Made by a program: the position numbers and the translations under genes | Notes under the pieces: generated by a model | The model's database searches: none | Seen by the model: only the letters and a program-made list of their open reading frames with translations | Told to the model about the DNA's origin: nothing | Assembly (NCBI RefSeq): GCF_003627795.1 | Contig: NZ_CP032685.1 | Coordinates: forward strand, 434,001 to 498,000 | From: Rhizobium sp. CCGE531 | Lineage (GTDB): Bacteria; Pseudomonadota; Alphaproteobacteria; Rhizobiales; Rhizobiaceae | DNA length: 64,000 nt | Direction: 5' to 3' | Shown: one piece after another, positions 17,316 to 24,791 of the stretch | Layout of the letters: each line of letters begins with the position of its first letter | Position numbering within the stretch: position 1 is the stretch's first letter

Positions 17316-18614
17316 ATGAGCAAGACCCGCAAGATCCATCTCGGCCTTTTCCTGCAAGGTGCCGGCCATCACGTCTCCGGCTGGCGTCATCCTCAAGCGG
17401 AATCCGGCAGCGAGAATTTCGACCTGCTGCGCCGTGTGGCCCAGATTGCCGAGGCTGCGAAGTTCGACATGCTCTTTCTGGCCGACGGCCTGACGAGCGG
17501 TCTCGACGCGCATCCCTCGATGATTGCCCGCTTCGAGCCGCTGACCCTGCTTGCCTCACTCGCAATGGTGACCGAGAAGATCGGCCTCGCCGCGACGGCA
17601 TCGACCACCTATGGCGAGCCCTATCATCTCGCCCGCGCCTTCGCCTCGATCGATCATCTGAGCCATGGTCGCGCGGCCTGGAACATCGTCACCACCTCCT
17701 ACGCCCGCACGGCCGCCAATTTTTCCAAGAGCCATCCGGAGCATGACGAGCGTTATGCGGTGGCGGAAGAGTTCGTCGATGTGGTGCGTGGCCTTTGGGA
17801 CAGCTGGGCCGATGATGCCTTCCCCAAGGACAAGGAGAGCGGCGTCTATGCCGACCCCAACAAGGTGCGGATGCTCGATCACGCCGGCAAATATTATTCG
17901 GTCAAGGGTCCCCTTAATATTCCACGCTCGCCGCAGGGGCATCCCGTGCTGATCCAGGCCGGCTCCTCCGGTCCTGGCCAGGATCTTGCAGCCCGCACCG
18001 CCGACATCGTCTTCACCGCCCAGCAAAGCCTCGACGAGGCGCAGGCATTCTATAAGAGCCTGAAGGGCAAGGTCGCCGGCGTCGGGCGCAGCCCGGACGA
18101 TGTTGCGGTCATGCCAGGCTTCCTGCCCGTTATCGGCAGAACGGTTGCCGAAGCACGCGAGAAGCTGGACGTGCTGAACCGCTGGACCGATATCAAGAGC
18201 GCCATGCCGCTGCTCGAAGAGCGTCTCGGCCATAGCCTTGCCGATTATGATCTTGATGGCCCACTGCCCGACCTGCCGATCTCAGACCAGCTGCGCAGCC
18301 GCGCCGAGCTTTTGACCGAGCTTGCCCGTCGCGAAAAACTGACGATCCGTGAGCTTGCCCTGCGCGTCGCCGCCGGCCGCGGCCATCATATCGTGCTTGG
18401 AACGGCCGAAGAAATCGCCGATCGCATGCAGCAATGGTTCGAAAACGGCGCCGCAGACGGTTTCAACGTCATGCCACCCTTCTTCCCCGGCGGCCTTGAG
18501 GATTTTGCCAACGACGTCGTGCCGATCCTGCAGGAAAGAGGCCTCTACCGCCGCGACTACGAAGGCACGACGCTGCGCGATCATTTGGGTATCGCCCGGC
18601 CGGTCTGGGCTTGA
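17316..18614 (+). CDS. LLM-class FMN-dependent monooxygenase (NtaA/SnaA/DszA family)
   Basis: This 432-residue cytosolic enzyme uses reduced FMN from a partner reductase to oxygenate its substrate. It shows family features of the nitrilotriacetate monooxygenase / DszA group: SGWRHPQAESGSENFDLLRR near residue 28, LAATASTTYGEPYHLARAFASIDHLSHGRAAWNIVTT at about 95-130 (described here only by position and key residues HL-A-FASIDHLS-GR), and HPVLIQAGSSGPGQDLAA near 210. Known members cleave C-N or C-S bonds in aminopolycarboxylates, sulfones and sulfides. No flavin reductase gene is adjacent, so it would rely on one elsewhere. A clear terminator follows at 18620, ending the operon. Confidence 0.9.
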   Translation: MSKTRKIHLGLFLQGAGHHVSGWRHPQAESGSENFDLLRRVAQIAEAAKFDMLFLADGLTSGLDAHPSMIARFEPLTLLASLAMVTEKIGLAATASTTYGEPYHLARAFASIDHLSHGRAAWNIVTTSYARTAANFSKSHPEHDERYAVAEEFVDVVRGLWDSWADDAFPKDKESGVYADPNKVRMLDHAGKYYSVKGPLNIPRSPQGHPVLIQAGSSGPGQDLAARTADIVFTAQQSLDEAQAFYKSLKGKVAGVGRSPDDVAVMPGFLPVIGRTVAEAREKLDVLNRWTDIKSAMPLLEERLGHSLADYDLDGPLPDLPISDQLRSRAELLTELARREKLTIRELALRVAAGRGHHIVLGTAEEIADRMQQWFENGAADGFNVMPPFFPGGLEDFANDVVPILQERGLYRRDYEGTTLRDHLGIARPVWA

Positions 18615-18619
18615 CGAAG

Positions 18620-18650
18620 GCCGAGGCGATCAGCCTCGGCTCTCTTTTTT
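18620..18650 (+). terminator. Intrinsic terminator after the monooxygenase gene
   Basis: GCCGAGGC (18620-18627) pairs perfectly with GCCTCGGC (18633-18640) around a 5-nt loop and is followed by TCTCTTTTTT. It begins 6 nt after the monooxygenase stop codon. This is a textbook Rho-independent terminator for the plus-strand operon 12756-18614. Confidence 0.9.
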
Positions 18651-18669
18651 ATCCATCGATACGGATGGA

Positions 18670-18890
18670 TCAGGCATAAAGCCCGAATTGCGCATTGTGC
18701 AGCCGCGCATAGGCACCGTGGCGAGCAAGCAACGCGTCATGCGATCCCTCTTCGACAATGCCGTTATCACCCATGACGATAATGCGGTCGGCATTGCGGA
18801 TGGGGTCGACAACCGGTGCGCGACCACCAGCGTCGTGCGACCTTTCGCAAGCTCCAATAGCGCCTGCTGGATTATGGTGATGCGCCCTCA
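18670..18890 (-). pseudogene. C-terminal remnant of an ABC exporter ATPase (MsbA/LapB/HlyB type)
   Basis: About 70 residues of the C-terminal end of an exporter-type nucleotide-binding domain remain: ALLELAKGRTTLVVAHRLST (post-Walker B region and H-loop), then in another frame IRNADRIIVMGDNGIVEEGSHDALLARHG and a natural-looking end at 18670. A 2-nt insertion (or 1-nt loss) in the run ACCCCATCC near 18816 breaks the frame. No transmembrane part or Walker motifs are present. The homology begins immediately after the stop codon of the PfkB gene, so this marks a deletion or rearrangement junction. It is not the missing ATPase of the adjacent CUT1 importer, which would be of a different class. Confidence 0.8.
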
Positions 18891-18891
18891 T

Positions 18892-19845
18892 TCAGAGATT
18901 GCGAAGCGGATCGGACCGGCTGATGACATCGGCGCGGGTCGGCGCCCCTGATCGTCCACCAAATACCTCGCACTTGAGCGCTGCCGCGATGGAGGAGAAG
19001 CGGATCGCGTCTTCCGCCGCCATTCCCTCGGCGATGGCGAGCGCGAAAGCTCCATGAAAAATGTCACCGGCGGCAAGCGTATCGACGGCGTTGATGGACA
19101 TGGTCGGACAGTGCTGGACTTTGCCGATCTCTTCATTGAACCAGTAACTGCCGGCGCCACCCGCCGTCACGCAGATGAAGGCATGGTCGAACCGTTGTTT
19201 CAGCCGTTGCGCCATCTCGGAAACATCGCCGGTTCCCGTCAGGCGCTCAGCGGCCGGCTCCGAGAAAATGATGTGGGTCGCTTCCGGCGCCAGCTGCTCG
19301 ATGATGCCGTCGGGAGCGACGTCGCCGTCAAGAATGGCTGGCTTGCCCATTGTTCTTGCAGTCTTCAAAACCTGAAGCGCCAGCGCCGGCCAGCGAACGT
19401 CGACAAGCACGGCACCGAATGAGGCCATATCGGCCGCCGTGAATTCCTTGACGGTGTGGTGCAGCTTCGAATCGTAAAAAGGAACGATCAGCCTTTCGCC
19501 ATCGTCGTCCACCAGGATCGCCGAGACGGCAGAGCGGGCGCCGTCCACACGCAGCATGCCGTCCACATGGATGCCGTCGTCTTTGAGATCGCGGATGATA
19601 CGTTCGCCGGTTTCATCGCGGCCGACGGCGCCCCACAGGCACGCCTTGCCGCCGAGCCGCACAATGGCATAGGCGGCACTCGAGGCCATGCCTTCGGCGA
19701 TCTGCAGCATGTCGTAGGGCAGAACCTTTCCTTGACCTTGGGGAAGGGTGCGGACGCGAAAGAGCGTATCGAGAACGGCCGCGCCGACGCATAAAATATG
19801 CTTTGGGGCGCCCGTTGGCGGATCAAATGCAGTGGAGGAAATCAA
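18892..19845 (-). CDS. PfkB/ribokinase family carbohydrate kinase
   Basis: This is a cytosolic ATP-dependent kinase of the ribokinase superfamily, 317 residues, close to the usual 300-320. It has the N-terminal VGAAVLDTLFRV strand, the GMASSAAYAIVRLGGKACLWGAVGRD segment and the C-terminal signature region with DTLAAGDIFHGAFALAIAEG, where Asp of AAGD is the catalytic base and the glycines form the anion hole. It starts at TTG 19845; no in-frame ATG is available upstream, and the ribosome-binding site is poor. It follows a CUT1 sugar importer on the same strand, suggesting phosphorylation of the imported or derived sugar (2-keto-3-deoxy-sugar kinase is one option). The specific substrate cannot be read. 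Confidence 0.88.
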   Translation of the reverse strand: MISSTAFDPPTGAPKHILCVGAAVLDTLFRVRTLPQGQGKVLPYDMLQIAEGMASSAAYAIVRLGGKACLWGAVGRDETGERIIRDLKDDGIHVDGMLRVDGARSAVSAILVDDDGERLIVPFYDSKLHHTVKEFTAADMASFGAVLVDVRWPALALQVLKTARTMGKPAILDGDVAPDGIIEQLAPEATHIIFSEPAAERLTGTGDVSEMAQRLKQRFDHAFICVTAGGAGSYWFNEEIGKVQHCPTMSINAVDTLAAGDIFHGAFALAIAEGMAAEDAIRFSSIAAALKCEVFGGRSGAPTRADVISRSDPLRNL

Positions 19846-19900
19846 GGCCGTTTTCCGCTTGTCTTGTCGAGCAGGAAGGGGAGTGATGCCACGATCAATC

Positions 19901-20716
19901 TCATTTGACGGCGCCGGCGGTCAGGCCCGCGATGATCTGGCGTTGCGCGAACATCGTCAGCACCAGGACCGGCAGCGTGACGATCAGGGCCGCGGCCGCA
20001 AGCGGTCCCCAGCTCACCTGTTCGAAGGAGAGCATGTTGTAGACGGCGACGGGCAGCGTGCGGGTCTCGCGGCTGGCAAGCACGATGCCGAAGACGAAGT
20101 TGTTCCACGAGAAGATGACCGAGAGAATGAAAGCGACGACGATGCCGGGACGGGCGATCGGCAAGGCGATGAGGCGAAAGACCTGCCAGGGCGTCGCGCC
20201 ATCGATACTTGCGGCCTCTTCCAACTCCATCGGCGTCGTCTCGAAATAGCCGATCATGATCCAGACGACGATCGGCACGGTGACGACGAGATGGATGATG
20301 ATCTGCGGCCAGAGCGTTCCGAGCAGATTGAGCCATTGGAACAGCAGGAACAGCGGGATGAGGAAGGAGAGGCCCGGCGTCATGCGGGCGATCATGATGA
20401 CGATCGCCGACTTCTCCGCCTTCAGCCGCGCGATACCGTAGCCTGCCGGCACGCCGATGAGGAGGGCAAGCAGGGTGGCCGCACCCGTCACCAGAACGGA
20501 GTTCCACAGATAGAGGAAGAAGTTGTTTTCCTGGAAGACGTTGACGTAGTTCGTCCAGGCGATGCGATCCGGGATGAGGATCGGCGGATAGGCGCCATTG
20601 TCGATCTCGTATTTCAACGACAACGAGATCATCCAGAGGAAAAACAGGACAACAGGCGAAACGATCACCAGGGCGACGAAGAACAGGCCGATGCGGTTGA
20701 GCGTCGTGCGCCTCAT
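19901..20716 (-). CDS. CUT1 sugar ABC importer permease (MalG-like)
   Basis: This is the second membrane subunit of a carbohydrate ABC importer, 271 residues with six hydrophobic segments. The cytoplasmic EAA loop LEEAASIDGATPWQVFRLIALPIARPG near residues 178-204 (key residues EAA...G) is the contact for the ATPase, and LRMTPG-like features (IARMTPGLSFLIPL) precede it. It follows the MalF-like gene by one base. No ATPase gene is present in the cluster, so a shared one (UgpC/MsmK-type) must serve it. The PfkB kinase gene lies just downstream. Confidence 0.93.
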   Translation of the reverse strand: MRRTTLNRIGLFFVALVIVSPVVLFFLWMISLSLKYEIDNGAYPPILIPDRIAWTNYVNVFQENNFFLYLWNSVLVTGAATLLALLIGVPAGYGIARLKAEKSAIVIMIARMTPGLSFLIPLFLLFQWLNLLGTLWPQIIIHLVVTVPIVVWIMIGYFETTPMELEEAASIDGATPWQVFRLIALPIARPGIVVAFILSVIFSWNNFVFGIVLASRETRTLPVAVYNMLSFEQVSWGPLAAAALIVTLPVLVLTMFAQRQIIAGLTAGAVK

Positions 20717-20717
20717 A

Positions 20718-21656
20718 TCAATGGCCCTCCTGGTCGGTCCATCGCGTGCGCTGGCGGATCATCAGGAGGATGAAGGAGAGCGCGACGATGACGATGAAGA
20801 ACACCACCGCCATGGCCGAGCCATAGCCGATGTCGTAATAGGCGAACGCGGTGTTGTAGAGATAGATATTGATGGTTTCGGACGCCGTTCCCGGGCCGCC
20901 CTGCGTCATCGCATAGATGATGTCGAAGCTCTTGATCGCGTCGATGCCGCGAATGATGACGGCAATCATCAGGAAGGGCGCAATCATCGGCATCGTCAGG
21001 TAGCGAAATTTCTGCCAGGCATTGGCGCCGTCGATTTCGGCGCTTTCATAGGGCTCGCGCGGTACGGAAGCGAGACCGCCGAGCACGATCAGCATGACGA
21101 GCGGCGTCCACTGCCACACCTCGACGAGGACGAGCGAGGGGATGACGCTATATTGATTGTAGATCCATTCCTGCGGCCCGATGCCGACAAGCGAGAGCAG
21201 ATAGTTGAGCACGCCGAGCTGCGGATGGAACATCATCGTCCAGACCAGGGCCACCGCGACCGGCGTCGCCATCATCGGCATGACGAAGACGCCGCGAAGG
21301 AAGCCGCGCAGCGGAAAATTCGTATCGAAGATCAGGGCCGCGAGCGTTCCGAATATCAGCGGAGCGACGACGGACAGCACCGTATAGAGGACCGTGTGCC
21401 AAAGCGATTCCCAGAAGCGGAGATCGGCCGCCAGCCGGACGTAATTGTCCCAGCCGATGAAGCTCTGCGACTGGCCGAGCGTCCATTTGTTCACGCTCAT
21501 CCACAGGGTGAAGACCCAGGGAAAGACGATGACGGCGGCAATCACGATCAGCGCGGGAATGACGAAGGGCCAGTAGTTGGGAACAAGCCGTTTCGGCTTG
21601 CTCCTTCTTTCGTCCGCCTTCGCGGCGGTATCTTCGATGCTCACGGAGGCCATCAT
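20718..21656 (-). CDS. CUT1 sugar ABC importer permease (MalF/UgpA-like)
   Basis: This is the first membrane subunit of the same importer, 312 residues. A long hydrophilic N-terminus (EDTAAKADERRSKPKRL) precedes six hydrophobic segments, with an EAA loop YESAEIDGANAWQKFRYLTMPMIAPF near residue 210. The start is one of two tandem ATGs (21656 or 21653) that overlap the stop codon of the binding-protein gene, so the two are translationally coupled. The substrate is unknown but should be a mono- or oligosaccharide, or a polyol-like compound. Confidence 0.93.
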   Translation of the reverse strand: MMASVSIEDTAAKADERRSKPKRLVPNYWPFVIPALIVIAAVIVFPWVFTLWMSVNKWTLGQSQSFIGWDNYVRLAADLRFWESLWHTVLYTVLSVVAPLIFGTLAALIFDTNFPLRGFLRGVFVMPMMATPVAVALVWTMMFHPQLGVLNYLLSLVGIGPQEWIYNQYSVIPSLVLVEVWQWTPLVMLIVLGGLASVPREPYESAEIDGANAWQKFRYLTMPMIAPFLMIAVIIRGIDAIKSFDIIYAMTQGGPGTASETINIYLYNTAFAYYDIGYGSAMAVVFFIVIVALSFILLMIRQRTRWTDQEGH

Positions 21657-22984
21657 CCCTCGCTTCGCGCCAGTACCGGCTCGAACTGGGCGGTTGCCGC
21701 TTTCAGCTCGGCTGCCGGATCGGCGCCGCCGATCATGTTCGTCAGTGCGACGCCGTAGATGTCGCGGAACTCGGTGACCGGGATGATGACGGGTAGCGCC
21801 AGCTGCGAGACCTTGGCGGAGCCGGCGACGGCATCCAGCCAGGCGCCTGGCATTTTCACGCCTTCACGGACCTTCTGATCCTCCAGAACGGACTGACGGA
21901 ATGGAACGCCGGCGCCGGCCTGCAGCAGGCGCGCGCCCATGTCGTGCGAGATCGCCCATTGGCAGAAGAGGTAGGCGGCCTCCTTCTTCTGGCTGGCGGC
22001 GGTAACACCGATGCCGTCGCCGAAGGTTGCCGCGGCCTGCGCATTCGGCCCCTTCGGCATGATGCCGTAGCCGATCTGGCCGACGACGCGGGACTTCTCG
22101 GGATTTTCGATCGGCGGCGCAAATCCGACGCCGTCGAGCCACATGCCGATCTTGCCCTGGAGGAAGGCCGATTGCGCTTCCGCCCAGTTGAAGCCCGATA
22201 CGCCGGGAGGTGCGGATTTCGTCATCAGGCGCTGATAGAGCTTCGCCGCATCCACGGCCCCTTGTGATTCCGTCTGCAGCTTGCCGTCGGCCGAGAGCGG
22301 CGTTGCACCGTCGCCAAGCATGAAGGCGGTCCAAACAGGCGTATTGGCGTTCTTCAGGCCGCGGGCGACGAAGCCGTAGGTGTTGGTCGACTTGTCTGTC
22401 AGCGCCTCGGCGGCCTTGGCCATGTCCTCGAAGGTTTGCGGATAGGCGAGGCCCTTCTTCTCGAACAGGGTCTTGTTCCAGTAGACGATCCAGTAATCGA
22501 CCGAGAAGGGCAGGGAGCGCATGGCGCCGCTGCTATCCTTGGCGAATTTCAGGCCGGCTTCGGCGAAATCGCTTTCCGCCAGCGACGGATCGGTGAGCGA
22601 CGGATCCTTCATGAAGCCGCTGATATCGGCAAGCCAGCCGCCTTTTTCGAACTGGCGTTTCTGGACATGGTAGCTCAGATGCACGACGTCGAAGCTCGGC
22701 TTGCCGGAGCTGAGCTCGATCGTGGTCTTCTGGCGCTGCTGCTGCTCGGGCGTCGCCTCCGCATTGACCTTGATGCCTGTCAGGGCTTCGAACTCGCTCA
22801 GATATTTGAGGATCGTTTCGCTGCGAGGGCTCTTGATCAGATTGACCTCGAGCGTCGTCCCGGAAAAGCGCTTCCAGTCGACGGCCGCCGAGGCGGTGCG
22901 GACACCCAGAAGACTTGCCGCTCCAAGTGCTGCCGTACCGGCCATGAAGCCGCGACGTGTCGGGTTGAAAAATGACGATGACAT
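21653..22984 (-). CDS. Sugar ABC importer solute-binding protein, family 1
   Basis: This is the periplasmic receptor of the CUT1 importer (443 residues, normal for family 1). The N-terminus has a Tat-like signal (NPTRRGFMAGTAALGAASLLG, twin Arg at residues 9-10), with cleavage probably after ASA near residue 34. Typical family features include FEALTGIKVNAEATPEQQQRQ and FDVVHLSYHVQKRQFEKGGWLADI. ATG 22984 follows a GAGGAGG ribosome-binding site. Unlike three other binding-protein genes in this window, it is followed directly by an overlapping permease gene with no hairpin. Confidence 0.93.
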   Translation of the reverse strand: MSSSFFNPTRRGFMAGTAALGAASLLGVRTASAAVDWKRFSGTTLEVNLIKSPRSETILKYLSEFEALTGIKVNAEATPEQQQRQKTTIELSSGKPSFDVVHLSYHVQKRQFEKGGWLADISGFMKDPSLTDPSLAESDFAEAGLKFAKDSSGAMRSLPFSVDYWIVYWNKTLFEKKGLAYPQTFEDMAKAAEALTDKSTNTYGFVARGLKNANTPVWTAFMLGDGATPLSADGKLQTESQGAVDAAKLYQRLMTKSAPPGVSGFNWAEAQSAFLQGKIGMWLDGVGFAPPIENPEKSRVVGQIGYGIMPKGPNAQAAATFGDGIGVTAASQKKEAAYLFCQWAISHDMGARLLQAGAGVPFRQSVLEDQKVREGVKMPGAWLDAVAGSAKVSQLALPVIIPVTEFRDIYGVALTNMIGGADPAAELKAATAQFEPVLARSEG

Positions 22985-23043
22985 TCCGTTCCTCCTCTTT
23001 TGGCCGAAAATCTCCTCATTCGCGGCCTGTTATTCAAAGCTGT

Positions 23044-23703
23044 TCACATCTTCAATGCGCGATCCCGTGCTCCGCCGATATGCGATACGAGAGCGGCAAC
23101 CGCCTCGTCGGCCGATCGTCGCTGAATGGCCTCAAGCACCTTCAAATGCTCTTCCATCACGGGTCCGACATGGCCATTAATGCGGAACCTATCCTGGCTG
23201 ATCAGGCGCATCTTGATCGAATTGACCCGATAGGCATTCGAGATGATCGTATTGCCGAGCGCGTCGATGAAGGCATCGTGCATGCCCCAATCCACCGATT
23301 GCGCGTGAAGTTCGAGTTCCGGCGTGCTGTCGCCGGCCCGGATCGCATCGGCGATATCGCGATGATCCTTCAAAAGCTTGGCAATCGTCTCGTCCGACGC
23401 CGAATAGGTGAATAGCGCGACGGCTTCCTTTTCCAGAAAGAGACGAAGCTGAAAGGCCTCGCGGATCAGGTCCAGATCGATATGGGCGATCTGCAGCCCG
23501 CGCTGCGGCACCGTTTTGATCAGCCCTTCGGCTTCCAGGCGTGGGATCAATTCCCGGATCGCGCCAAGCGTCAGCCCCGTCAGCTCGACGAGCCGTCGTT
23601 GCGAGATGAATTGCCCGGGGCGAACGTCGCGCGCCAAGAGATGGCGCGTGAAGCTCTCATAGGCTTTCTCTCTCAACGTCGTCTGTTCGCCTGGTCCGTC
23701 CAT
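23044..23703 (-). CDS. GntR family (FCD) transcriptional regulator
   Basis: This 219-residue DNA-binding protein has a winged helix at about residues 8-75 (KAYESFTRHLLARDVRPGQFISQRRLVELTGLTLGAIRELIPRLEAEGLI) and a helical FCD domain thereafter. It lies between the DapA-like gene and the binding-protein gene on the same strand, so it is probably autoregulated with this operon. Its likely ligand is a sugar acid or keto acid related to the imported substrate. A near-palindrome upstream of the DapA-like gene (24647-24660) may be its operator. Confidence 0.88.
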   Translation of the reverse strand: MDGPGEQTTLREKAYESFTRHLLARDVRPGQFISQRRLVELTGLTLGAIRELIPRLEAEGLIKTVPQRGLQIAHIDLDLIREAFQLRLFLEKEAVALFTYSASDETIAKLLKDHRDIADAIRAGDSTPELELHAQSVDWGMHDAFIDALGNTIISNAYRVNSIKMRLISQDRFRINGHVGPVMEEHLKVLEAIQRRSADEAVAALVSHIGGARDRALKM

Positions 23704-23724
23704 CAGCGGCTCCGGGCTGTTCGG

Positions 23725-24609
23725 TTAGGCCGCCCTGGCGCGAAACAGCGCGCCGAAGGCAGCAAAGAGCGTGTCGGAATCACCTCCGCTCAATGCCACG
23801 AGCGGTGGGCGCACGACAAGCCAGCTATCGTCCTTAGTCAAACGGGCGAGAATGGCCTTGATCGCAGGGATGACCGGATAGTTCAGCAGCTGCTCGACGA
23901 AACGCTCGACATTGACGTCGTCGATGCCTTTTTCCGCCATGGCCTGAACCTCGCGGGGAAGGAGGTTTGCCATGCCTGAGATGGCGCCCTGTCCGCCGAG
24001 GCGCACGCCGCGCGCCAGATGCCGCTCGTCGCCGATCAGAATGATGAGGTCGCCATGCATCTTCAGCAGTTCCTCGGTATAGGACCAGTCGCCGGAGGAG
24101 TCCTTGACGCCGACGACGATATCCGGAAAGGCAGCGCGCAGGCGGCCGACCAGCGAGATCGACAGCGGCACCATCGTCACCGAGGGAATATTGTAGACGA
24201 TCACGTCACGGGCATGGGTACCCAGCATGGTGAAGACGGCTGCGAACCATTTGAAAAGGCCATCGTCGCTGACGTTCTTGAAGTAGGAAGGCGGCGCCAG
24301 AAGGATGTTGCGCACGCCTTGAGAGAGCGCCTGCCCAGCCTGAGCCGCGGCATCCTCGGCAGCGTCGACAAGTACGCCCATGACGATCTGCTCGGGCGCA
24401 ATGCCGGCGGCGACCATGGCGGCAAGAACCTGCTTGCGCTCCTGCATGCCGATGGAAGCGCCTTCGCCCGTAGTGCCGAAGAGCGTGACACTTTTGCAGC
24501 CATTGGCAAGGCAGTGCTTCGCCTGTCCGATCACGCCCGCAATTGCGATCTCGCCGTCCGCGTCAAAGGGCGTTGCCAGGGCGGCCGACAACCCGAAACT
24601 CTCTTTCAT
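23725..24609 (-). CDS. DapA/NanA superfamily lyase or aldolase
   Basis: This is a Schiff-base-forming TIM-barrel enzyme, 294 residues, cytosolic. It has the GTTGEG motif at residues 45-50, the catalytic Tyr139 in VYNIP and the Schiff-base Lys169 in VGVKDSSGD. Members include dihydrodipicolinate synthase, N-acetylneuraminate lyase, 2-keto-3-deoxygluconate aldolase and hydroxy-pyrroline-carboxylate deaminase. The neighbours (CUT1 sugar importer, PfkB kinase, amidohydrolase) make lysine biosynthesis unlikely and a 2-keto-acid aldolase or lyase more likely. ATG 24609 follows GGGAGGAT; an open frame extends upstream to 25158 but lies over the amidohydrolase gene and is not coding. Confidence 0.88.
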   Translation of the reverse strand: MKESFGLSAALATPFDADGEIAIAGVIGQAKHCLANGCKSVTLFGTTGEGASIGMQERKQVLAAMVAAGIAPEQIVMGVLVDAAEDAAAQAGQALSQGVRNILLAPPSYFKNVSDDGLFKWFAAVFTMLGTHARDVIVYNIPSVTMVPLSISLVGRLRAAFPDIVVGVKDSSGDWSYTEELLKMHGDLIILIGDERHLARGVRLGGQGAISGMANLLPREVQAMAEKGIDDVNVERFVEQLLNYPVIPAIKAILARLTKDDSWLVVRPPLVALSGGDSDTLFAAFGALFRARAA

Positions 24610-24646
24610 CCGATCCTCCCGATCTTGTAGGATCACTGCGTAGCAT

Positions 24647-24660
24647 ACTGACATGTTAGT
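24647..24660. promoter_or_regulatory. Near-palindrome upstream of the DapA-like gene
   Basis: ACTGACATGTTAGT is a 14-bp palindrome apart from positions 4 and 11. It lies 37 bp upstream of the start at 24609, in the 182-bp gap after the amidohydrolase gene. Size and symmetry fit a GntR-type operator for the regulator at 23044. The role is inferred. Confidence 0.35.
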
Positions 24661-24791
24661 TGTAAAGCGCGGTTTTGTTCGGGTGCGCATAAGCGATGCT
24701 ATAGTCGTGGAGAGCATAGCCCGCCGCTGCGACGGACGCTGGATGCGTCGCGCGTTCGTTGGCAATGGTTCCGGCTGCCAAACGGTCAGCG

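Noticed and set aside
18670..18890. Candidate for the missing CUT1 ATPase
   Set aside because: The fragment has exporter-type sequence (GRTTLVVAHRLST) and is frameshifted and truncated; a CUT1 ATPase would have a MalK-like regulatory domain.
20598..21758. 386-codon open frame on the plus strand
   Set aside because: Antisense to the MalF-like permease gene; the translation is dominated by Asp, Arg and His, typical of reverse-frame translation of membrane proteins.
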